Position numbers and translations under genes: made by a program. The notes beneath the pieces are model-generated. The model searched no databases and was not told the origin of the DNA. It saw only the letters and a list, made by a program, of their open reading frames with translations. A DNA stretch of 11,651 bases. Origin: Pseudomonadota bacterium. Its GTDB lineage: Bacteria; Pseudomonadota; Gammaproteobacteria; UBA5335. The stretch is taken from positions 1 through 11,651 of the forward strand of contig PKCW01000301.1 of the NCBI GenBank assembly GCA_002862965.1. Reading direction: 5' to 3'. Numbering within the stretch: the first letter of the stretch is position 1; every line of letters begins with the position of its first letter. Below, in pieces: positions 5,799-11,651 of this stretch.

Positions 5799-6317
5799 GT
5801 GATCGACGTCGACGGCTTTCGCCCCAACGTGGGAATCATGCTGGCCAACGCCCGGCATGAGCTCCTGTGGGCGCGTCGCATCGGCCAGAACGCCTGGCAG
5901 TTCCCGCAAGGCGGCATCGACCCGGGCGAAAGCGCCGAAGAAGCCCTGTTCCGCGAACTCTACGAGGAAATCGGCCTCGGCGAGGCCGACGTGGAGATCC
6001 TGGGGTGCACGCGTGGCTGGCTGCGCTACTACCTGCCCAAGCGCTTCATCCGGCGCAATGCCTGGCCCCGCTGCATCGGCCAGAAGCAGGTGTGGTTCCT
6101 GCTGCGGCTGACCGCGCCCGAGGATCGCGTCCGCTTCGATCTGGGCCCCAAGCCCGAATTCGACCACTGGCGCTGGGTGCCCTACTGGCATCCGGTCAAC
6201 GAGGTCGTGTTTTTCAAGCGGCGGGTCTACCGCCGGGCGCTGCAGGAGCTCGAACCCCTGCTGCCACGTCCGCCCGCGCCGCGCCTGCGACCCCAGTTGC
6301 CGCACAACTCCGCCTGA
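5799..6317 (+). CDS. rppH: RNA pyrophosphohydrolase (Nudix)
   Basis: 172 residues from GTG at 5799, with GGAG seven bases upstream. A longer frame from 5694 is rejected because it would overlap the divergent promoter, and because the family starts with [12 protein letters not shown]. The full Nudix box spans residues 38-60: G38, E44, then RELYEEIGL (52-60), which holds the Mg-binding glutamates. FRPNVGIML (7-15), AWQFPQGG (32-39) and [18 protein letters not shown] (124-141) match RppH/NudH throughout. The enzyme converts the 5' triphosphate of mRNA to monophosphate, which triggers RNase E-dependent decay. Length fits (the E. coli protein is about 176). The C-terminal tail is rich in proline and arginine. 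It has its own promoter and a short terminator after its stop, so it appears monocistronic. Confidence 0.95.
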   Translation: MIDVDGFRPNVGIMLANARHELLWARRIGQNAWQFPQGGIDPGESAEEALFRELYEEIGLGEADVEILGCTRGWLRYYLPKRFIRRNAWPRCIGQKQVWFLLRLTAPEDRVRFDLGPKPEFDHWRWVPYWHPVNEVVFFKRRVYRRALQELEPLLPRPPAPRLRPQLPHNSA

Positions 6318-6322
6318 CGCTC

Positions 6323-6340
6323 AAGCCCGAGCGGCTTTTT
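6323..6340 (+). terminator. Short intrinsic terminator of rppH
   Basis: Just after the rppH stop, AAGCC (6323-6327) pairs with GGCTT (6333-6337) around a 5-base loop and runs into TTTTT (6336-6340). An alternative stem, CGCTC with GAGCG (6318-6333), overlaps it. The stem is short, so termination may be partial and let some transcription into pilB. Confidence 0.5.
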
Positions 6341-6407
6341 CACGATATTAGGAATGACGGTGCGGGACCTCCCCGCGCTGCTCCGACCTGTCGAGGAAAT
6401 CCGCTCC

Positions 6408-8126
6408 ATGGCCATCAGCGCGCTGACCCCCTCCCGTCTCTCCGGACTGGCCCGCCGGCTGGTTCAGGCCGGCCTGCTGAGCGACGAAGCCGCCCTGCGC
6501 GCGCAGGAGGAAGCCACCGGCAATCGCCAGACCCTGGTGGTGCATCTCTACGAGCAAAAACTGGTCGGTCCGCGGGAGCTGGCCCGACTGGTGGCCGAAG
6601 AGTTCGGCGCGCCGCTCATCGACCTGGCCGCGATGGATCCGCACGCCATGCCGGTGCGGTCCGTGGACGAGAAGCTGCTGCGCCGCCATCAGGTGCTGCC
6701 CATCTTCCAGCGCGGCCCGCGGCTGCACGTCGCCATCAGCGATCCCACCAACCAGCAGGCGCTCGACGACATCGGCTTCGCCACCCGCAAGCAGATCGTC
6801 GCCGTCATCGCCGAGCACACCCAGCTGCTCGAGATCCTGGAGAAAATGCTGGATGCCTACGACACGCGGCTCAGCGCGCTGGCCGATGCCGACCTCGAAA
6901 AACTGGAGGTCGGCGGCGCCGATGCCGACGCCGGCGGACGCGGCAACGAGCCCGACGTGGATGACGCGCCGGTGGTGCGCTTCATCAACAAGATCCTGCT
7001 CGACGCCGTCAACAAGGGCGCCTCGGACATCCATTTCGAGCCTTACGAGCAGTTCTACCGCATCCGGCGCCGGCAGGACGGCATCCTGCACGACATCAAC
7101 CGGCCGCCCGTGAACCTGGGGATCCGTCTGGCCGCGCGTCTGAAGGTGATGGCGCGCCTGGACATCGCCGAGCGGCGCATCCCGCAGGACGGCCGCATCA
7201 AGCTCAAGCTGTCCAAGCAGCGCGCCATCGACTTTCGCGTCAGCACCTGCCCGACCCTGTGGGGCGAGAAGATCGTGCTGCGCCTGCTCGACGCGACCAG
7301 CGCGCAGATCGGCGTCGACGCGCTGGGCTTCGAGCCGCACCAGAAGGACCTCTATCTCAAGACGCTGGCCAAGCCGCAGGGCATGATCCTGGTGACCGGC
7401 CCGACCGGCAGCGGCAAGACCGTGACGCTGTATACCGGCCTGAACATCCTCAACACCACCGACCGCAACATCTCCACGGCAGAGGATCCGGTCGAAATCA
7501 ACCTGGCCGGCATCAACCAGGTCAATGTGAACCCGCGCATCGGCCTGGATTTTGCCAATTCCTTGCGTGCCTTCCTGCGCCAGGATCCGGACGTGATCAT
7601 GGTGGGTGAAATCCGCGACCTCGAAACCGCCGAGATCGCCATCAAGGCGGCCCAGACCGGACACATGGTGCTCTCGACGCTGCACACCAACGATGCCCCG
7701 CAGAGCCTCGAACGCCTGGTCAACATGGGCGTCGCGCCGTTCAACATCGCCTCATCGGTGCACCTCATCATCGCCCAGCGTCTCGCCCGGCGCCTGTGCC
7801 GCAACTGCCGCACGCGCGTCGACGTGCCGCGCGACGCGCTGCTGCAGATGGGCTTCATGCCCGACGAACTCGACGAGCGCCTCGTCATCTATGGCCCTAA
7901 AGGTTGCGAGCAGTGCACCGATGGATACAAGGGACGGGTCGGGATCTACCAGGTCCTCCCGGTGTCGCCCGCCATCGGTCGCATCATCATGGACGGCGGC
8001 AACTCGCTGGACATCGCCCGTCAGGCGAGCGAGGAAGGGGTGATCGATCTGCGCCGGGCGGGGCTGAACAAGGCCAAGCAGGGGCTCACCAGCCTGGAAG
8101 AAATCAACCGCGTCACCATCGAATAA
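6408..8126 (+). CDS. pilB: Type IV pilus extension ATPase PilB
   Basis: 572 residues from ATG at 6408, chosen because GAGGAAA lies nine bases upstream and the length matches PilB (about 566-570); a start at 6354 lacks support. The N-terminal MshEN-like region covers about 1-150, followed by an acidic, glycine-rich linker (about 160-186) and the GspE-type motor domain. Walker A is GPTGSGKT (331-338), the Asp box is STAEDPVE (356-363), Walker B is PDVIMVGEIRD (394-404), and the His box lies around TGHMVLSTLHTNDA (417-430). The tetracysteine zinc site is C464, C467, C500 and C503, as in PilB and GspE. The hexamer sits at the cytoplasmic face and drives pilin polymerisation through PilC. It is the first gene of pilB-pilC-pilD. 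No pilA pilin gene is adjacent; rppH is upstream. Confidence 0.96.
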   Translation: MAISALTPSRLSGLARRLVQAGLLSDEAALRAQEEATGNRQTLVVHLYEQKLVGPRELARLVAEEFGAPLIDLAAMDPHAMPVRSVDEKLLRRHQVLPIFQRGPRLHVAISDPTNQQALDDIGFATRKQIVAVIAEHTQLLEILEKMLDAYDTRLSALADADLEKLEVGGADADAGGRGNEPDVDDAPVVRFINKILLDAVNKGASDIHFEPYEQFYRIRRRQDGILHDINRPPVNLGIRLAARLKVMARLDIAERRIPQDGRIKLKLSKQRAIDFRVSTCPTLWGEKIVLRLLDATSAQIGVDALGFEPHQKDLYLKTLAKPQGMILVTGPTGSGKTVTLYTGLNILNTTDRNISTAEDPVEINLAGINQVNVNPRIGLDFANSLRAFLRQDPDVIMVGEIRDLETAEIAIKAAQTGHMVLSTLHTNDAPQSLERLVNMGVAPFNIASSVHLIIAQRLARRLCRNCRTRVDVPRDALLQMGFMPDELDERLVIYGPKGCEQCTDGYKGRVGIYQVLPVSPAIGRIIMDGGNSLDIARQASEEGVIDLRRAGLNKAKQGLTSLEEINRVTIE

Positions 8127-8136
8127 CGGATCGCCC

Positions 8137-9363
8137 ATGGCCAGCAACCAAGCCGTCAAGAACACCCTGTTCGTCTGGGAAGGCAAGAACAAGAACGGCC
8201 AGACCGTCAAGGGCGTGCAGAACGCCCCCAGCGAGGCCGTGATCCGCGCACTCCTGCGCCGTCAGGGCATCAACCCGACCGCAATCAAGAAGCAGAGCGG
8301 GCGCGCGGCGCGCAAGAACAAGCAGAAGATCAAGCCGGTCGACATCGCCATCTTCTCGCGCCAGCTCGCCACCATGATCGGGGCCGGGGTGCCCCTGGTG
8401 CAGGCGCTGGACATCGTGGCGCGCGGCAACGAAAACCTGTCGATGCGCGAGCTGATCATGACCATCCGCGCCTCGATCGAAGGCGGTTCGTCCCTGTCCG
8501 AGGCGCTGGCCGAACACCCGGCGCATTTCGACGATCTGTTCGTCAATCTGGTCAATGCCGGGGAAAAATCCGGCGCGCTCGAGACCCTGCTGGACAAGAT
8601 CGCCACCTACAAGGAAAAGGCCGAGGCGATCAAGGCCAAGGTGCGCAAGGCGCTCACCTACCCCACCGTGGTCACCATCGTGGCCTTCGTGGTGACGGGC
8701 ATCCTGCTCTATTTCGTGGTGCCCCAGTTCGAGGGCTTGTTCAGCAGCTTCGGCGCGGACCTGCCGGCCTTCACACGCATGGTCATCGATCTGTCGGAAT
8801 TCGTGCAGAGCTGGTGGTGGATCATACTCGGCGGCATCGGCGGCATCGTCGCCGTCATCCGGTTCTTCAACCGCACCTCGCCGGAATTCCGGCGCGGACG
8901 TGACCGGCTGCTGCTGCGCCTCCCGATCATCGGCAAGATCCTGCACAAGGCGGCGCTGGCCCGGTTCACGCGCACCCTGTCGACCATGTTCGCCGCCGGC
9001 GTACCGCTGGTGGAGGCCATGGAGTCGGTGGCCGGCGCGACCGGCAACATCGTCTTTCAGGAGGCCGTGATGAAGATGCGCGAACAGGTGGCCACGGGCC
9101 AGCAACTGCACCTGAGCATGCAGGACCGCGTCGACCTGTTTCCCAACATGGCGGTGCAGATGATCGGGATCGGCGAGGAGTCCGGCTCGCTGGACGACAT
9201 GTCGGCGAAGGTGGCCGAGTTCTACGAGGCCGAAGTGGACAACATGGTCGACAACCTGAGCACCCTGCTGGAACCCATGATCATGGCGATCCTGGGCATT
9301 CTGGTCGGCGGCCTCGTGACCGCGATGTATCTGCCGATCTTCCAGATGGGCAACGCCATTTGA
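8137..9363 (+). CDS. pilC: Type IV pilus inner-membrane platform protein PilC
   Basis: 408 residues, typical for PilC. Two GspF/T2SSF repeats occupy about residues 73-196 and 276-399; each opens with the similar text FSRQLATMIGAGVPLVQAL (73-91) and FTRTLSTMFAAGVPLVEAM (277-295). Three membrane segments are predicted at about 175-197, 225-244 and 378-402. The N-terminus (about 1-70) is soluble and lysine-rich, as in other PilC proteins. It spans the inner membrane and passes PilB motion to the growing pilus. The gene lies 10 bases after the pilB stop, with only a weak ribosome-binding site, so coupled translation is likely. Confidence 0.96.
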   Translation: MASNQAVKNTLFVWEGKNKNGQTVKGVQNAPSEAVIRALLRRQGINPTAIKKQSGRAARKNKQKIKPVDIAIFSRQLATMIGAGVPLVQALDIVARGNENLSMRELIMTIRASIEGGSSLSEALAEHPAHFDDLFVNLVNAGEKSGALETLLDKIATYKEKAEAIKAKVRKALTYPTVVTIVAFVVTGILLYFVVPQFEGLFSSFGADLPAFTRMVIDLSEFVQSWWWIILGGIGGIVAVIRFFNRTSPEFRRGRDRLLLRLPIIGKILHKAALARFTRTLSTMFAAGVPLVEAMESVAGATGNIVFQEAVMKMREQVATGQQLHLSMQDRVDLFPNMAVQMIGIGEESGSLDDMSAKVAEFYEAEVDNMVDNLSTLLEPMIMAILGILVGGLVTAMYLPIFQMGNAI

Positions 9364-9408
9364 ACCCCATCGCCCCTGACCGAACGCGACGCAAGGATCC
9401 GACCGCTC

Positions 9409-10287
9409 ATGGATGATCTGCTGAACCTGCTGCACGTGCACGACGGCCTGCGGATCGGTGTATTTCTGGTGTTCGGGCTGCTGGTCGGCAGTTTCCTGAA
9501 CGTCGTGATCCTGCGCCTGCCGCCGTGGCTGGCCTACCGCTGGCGCGAGGAGGCACGCGAGACCCTGGGTCTTGCCACCGATCCGGCCGACGCGGCGCCG
9601 CCTGGCATCGTGCGCCCGCCGTCGCGCTGCCCCCGGTGCCGGACGCTGCTGCGGCCGTGGCACAACATCCCCGTGCTGAGCTATCTCGCACTGCGCGGCC
9701 GCTGCGGCCATTGCGGCGCGCCCATCAGCCTGCGCTATCCGCTGGTGGAGAGCCTCACCGCGCTCGCCTTTGCCCTGATCGCCTGGCGCTTCGGCGCCGG
9801 CACCGAGGCACTGGGCGCGCTGGCGCTCACCGCGCTGCTGATCGCGCTCGCCGGCATCGATCTCGACCACCAGATCCTGCCGGACAACCTCACGCTGCCG
9901 GGCCTCTGGCTCGGCTTGGCGTTCAACCTCCCGGGGACCTTCGCGCCGCTGGGCGATGCGGTGATCGGCGCCATGGCCGGCTATCTCGCGCTGTGGAGCG
10001 TCTATCAGGCGTTTCGCCTGCTCACCGGCAAGGAGGGCATGGGCTACGGCGACTTCAAGCTGCTGGCCCTGCTCGGCGCCTGGCTGGGCTGGGCCCACCT
10101 GCCCGGCATCATCCTGATCGGCTCGATCGTCGGCGCGCTGATCGGCACCGTGGCCCTGCGGCTCAGCGGCCGGGATCGCCAGACACCCATTCCCTTCGGT
10201 CCCTTTCTCGCGGCCGGCGGCTGGATCATGCTGATGGCCGGGGATCATCTGAACCGAGGCTACCTGCAGGTGTCCGGCGTGGCGTAA
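9409..10287 (+). CDS. pilD: Prepilin peptidase / N-methyltransferase PilD
   Basis: 292 residues from ATG with AAGGAT eight bases upstream. The start of the protein has the conserved LVGSFLNVVILRLP (25-38). The N-terminal methyltransferase-type cytoplasmic loop carries two CXXC pairs (C74/C77 and C99/C102). The aspartyl protease residues are D151 in GIDLDHQILPD and D215 in GMGYGDFKLL, positions close to D149 and D213 of the Pseudomonas enzyme. About eight membrane segments. It removes the leader peptide of prepilins (and of type II secretion pseudopilins) and methylates the new N-terminus. The gene follows pilC by 45 bases in the same operon. Confidence 0.96.
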   Translation: MDDLLNLLHVHDGLRIGVFLVFGLLVGSFLNVVILRLPPWLAYRWREEARETLGLATDPADAAPPGIVRPPSRCPRCRTLLRPWHNIPVLSYLALRGRCGHCGAPISLRYPLVESLTALAFALIAWRFGAGTEALGALALTALLIALAGIDLDHQILPDNLTLPGLWLGLAFNLPGTFAPLGDAVIGAMAGYLALWSVYQAFRLLTGKEGMGYGDFKLLALLGAWLGWAHLPGIILIGSIVGALIGTVALRLSGRDRQTPIPFGPFLAAGGWIMLMAGDHLNRGYLQVSGVA

Positions 10288-10323
10288 GCTGCCCCCTGGA
10301 CGGACTCGCACCAGGGACGGTTC

Positions 10324-10953
10324 ATGTTCATCGTCGGACTCACGGGCGGCATCGCCAGCGGCAAATCCACGGTCGCGGAGCGCTTCGCCCGCCATGGCGT
10401 GCCCGTCATCGACGCCGACGCGCTGGCGCGGCAGGTGGTCGAGCCGGGCCAGCCTGCGCTCGAGCGGCTGATCCAGACCTTCGGGCCCGACGTCCTGGGC
10501 GCGGACGGCCGTCTCGACCGCGAACGGCTGCGCCAACGCGTCTTCGCCGACCCCGAGCAGCGTCGCGCCCTCGACCGCATCATGCACCCGGCCATCGGTC
10601 TGGCCATGCAGCAGGCGCTGCGCGCCGCCGAAGGCCCCTATGTGATCCTGATGGTGCCGCTCCTGGTGGAAACCGGCCAGCATCACCTCGTGAACCGGGT
10701 GCTGGTCGTCGACGTCCCCGAAGCGGTGCAGATCGAGCGACTGATGGCACGCGACGGCAGCGACGCTGCCCAGGCGGCCGCCATCCTCGCGGCCCAGGCC
10801 CCGCGGGCACGGCGCTTGGCAGCGGCGCACGATATCGTGAACAATGCAGGTTTACCCGAGGCGCTCGACGCTGCGGTCGACCGCTTGCACGCCGCCTACC
10901 GCGCCATGGCGGTCGACCCCAAGGCCCGCGAGAGCCGCCTGTCGCTGCCGTGA
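10324..10953 (+). CDS. coaE: Dephospho-CoA kinase
   Basis: 209 residues from ATG, preceded by AGGGACGG. The P-loop is GGIASGKS (8-15), with VIDADALARQVVEPG (28-42) and IMHP (86-89) both typical of CoaE; VPLLVE (111-116) forms the core strand. The enzyme phosphorylates the 3'-hydroxyl of dephospho-CoA, the last step of coenzyme A synthesis. The lid segment reads AAAILAAQAPRARRLAAAHD (151-170), where many relatives have a methionine before the R-rich stretch; the alanine-rich version should still work but is slightly unusual. The last 15 residues or so form a polar tail. coaE after pilD is a common arrangement in gamma- and betaproteobacteria, probably an operon of convenience rather than a functional link to pili. 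Confidence 0.95.
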   Translation: MFIVGLTGGIASGKSTVAERFARHGVPVIDADALARQVVEPGQPALERLIQTFGPDVLGADGRLDRERLRQRVFADPEQRRALDRIMHPAIGLAMQQALRAAEGPYVILMVPLLVETGQHHLVNRVLVVDVPEAVQIERLMARDGSDAAQAAAILAAQAPRARRLAAAHDIVNNAGLPEALDAAVDRLHAAYRAMAVDPKARESRLSLP

Positions 10954-10996
10954 TGCCCGCCACCGGCGCCGACCCTCCTGCTGATCCCGAGGCACC

Positions 10997-11651
10997 GTGC
11001 ATTTCGAACACCCCCTCAACGAGCGCATGCGCAAGTTTCTTCGTCTCGAGTTCGTGCTCGCGCAGGCCCGCCACACGCTCCACGGCCGCACGGCCTGGGA
11101 CACGCGGGCCACACTGTCCCATCTCCTGGAGATCCTCGACACCCTGGGGCGCGGCGACATCAAGGGCGAACTCATCGCCGAACTGGAACGCCACAGTCTT
11201 GCCCTGGAGCGGCTGCGGCAACGCGAGGGCATCGATCAGGCCCAACTCGGGGATGTCGTCGCGCGCCTGCGGCAGTTGCTGGACCGGCTGCATGGTTTTC
11301 CCGGCCAGCCGGGCCAGGCCCTGCGCCACCACGACCTGCTGAGCACCTTTCGCCAGCGCGCCGCCATCCCGGGGGGTGCGGCGCCTTTCGACCTGCCTGC
11401 CCTGCACTGCTGGCTGCAGCAGCCGCACGAACTGCGGCAGAGCCAGCTCGAGAACTGGCTGGGCCAGTTCGACCTGCTCGCCGAATGCGTGGACCTGCAC
11501 AACCGGCTGGTGCGGGAAACCGCAAGGCGCAGCCAGCAGATCGCCCATCAGGGCTGCTTCGAGCAGAGCATGGAAGCCGACCGATCGTGCCAGTTGCTGC
11601 GCATCAGCCTGGCGGCCGACAGCCAGCTGTTCCCCGAAGTCAGCGCGGGGC
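10997..11651 (+). CDS. zapD: Cell division protein ZapD (FtsZ-bundling), C-terminus beyond the window
   Basis: 218 codons are present, with the end missing; the family is about 250 residues. The start is GTG at 10997, because an in-frame stop lies at 10982-10984 and the protein then opens with HFEHPLNERMRKFLRLE, matching ZapD (formerly DUF1342/YacF). GAGG four bases before the GTG is a close but usable ribosome-binding site. Most of the protein is helical and charged. The later part (WLGQFDLLAECVDLHNRLVR, about 154-173, then AHQGCFEQSM and FPEVSAG) carries the features of the basic/hydrophobic FtsZ-interaction half. ZapD crosslinks FtsZ filaments at the septum. It lies 43 bases after coaE in the pil-coaE-zapD order; a small zinc protein gene, yacG, often comes next and may lie beyond the window. 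Confidence 0.93.
   Translation, partial: MHFEHPLNERMRKFLRLEFVLAQARHTLHGRTAWDTRATLSHLLEILDTLGRGDIKGELIAELERHSLALERLRQREGIDQAQLGDVVARLRQLLDRLHGFPGQPGQALRHHDLLSTFRQRAAIPGGAAPFDLPALHCWLQQPHELRQSQLENWLGQFDLLAECVDLHNRLVRETARRSQQIAHQGCFEQSMEADRSCQLLRISLAADSQLFPEVSAG

Noticed and set aside
8113..10830. A 905-residue open frame on the minus strand opposite pilC, pilD and coaE
   Set aside because: It is an antisense shadow of GC-rich coding DNA: it is rich in H, Q, R, G and D, has no recognisable domain, and the plus strand carries three textbook genes.
1..11651. CRISPR arrays, tRNA or rRNA genes, complete insertion sequences
   Set aside because: No regularly spaced repeats, cloverleaf-like segments, ribosomal sequence or transposase frames were seen on either strand.

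Overview
The window looks like the chromosome of a GC-rich gammaproteobacterium, or possibly a betaproteobacterium. The main evidence is the type IV pilus block pilB-pilC-pilD followed by coaE and zapD, and an HAD-IB phosphatase gene divergent from rppH. Both arrangements are common in those classes. Coding DNA is mostly near two-thirds G+C (40 of 60 bases at 9841-9900, counted by hand). The left end dips lower, and one 60-base stretch (2061-2120) is only one-third G+C.

Accessory left end (1 to about 2260, genes on the minus strand). Read 5' to 3' on that strand, the order is: an AT-rich promoter with a perfect 9-bp inverted repeat, an AAA-type ATPase with a C-terminal winged-helix-like region, a short broken remnant of a HigB toxin, a HigA-type antitoxin that has lost its usual end, and the first 138 codons of an Eco57I-like adenine-N6 DNA methyltransferase that runs off the window. 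The antitoxin stop and the methyltransferase GTG start overlap (TAGTG). A second possible antitoxin fragment lies on the plus strand at about 2167-2244. This part looks like a patchwork of transferred modules.

Core part. On the minus strand, btuC-like permease and btuD-like ATPase genes overlap by ATGA and encode an iron-siderophore/cobalamin-type importer, with no binding protein in the window. Divergent from them is an inositol monophosphatase family gene (HisN-like). It converges on an HAD-IB phosphatase gene across a strong 12-bp hairpin, and that phosphatase gene is divergent from rppH (RNA pyrophosphohydrolase), which has a recognisable promoter. After a probable rppH terminator comes the plus-strand run pilB-pilC-pilD-coaE-zapD. 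It supplies the pilus extension motor, the inner-membrane platform and the prepilin peptidase, then the last enzyme of coenzyme A synthesis and an FtsZ-bundling division protein (cut by the window end).

The right two-thirds is conventional. The most interesting part is the left 2.3 kb: an apparently toxin-less, partly degraded antitoxin directly coupled to a DNA methyltransferase, next to an ATPase under a palindromic AT-rich promoter. No tRNA, rRNA, CRISPR array or complete insertion sequence was seen.
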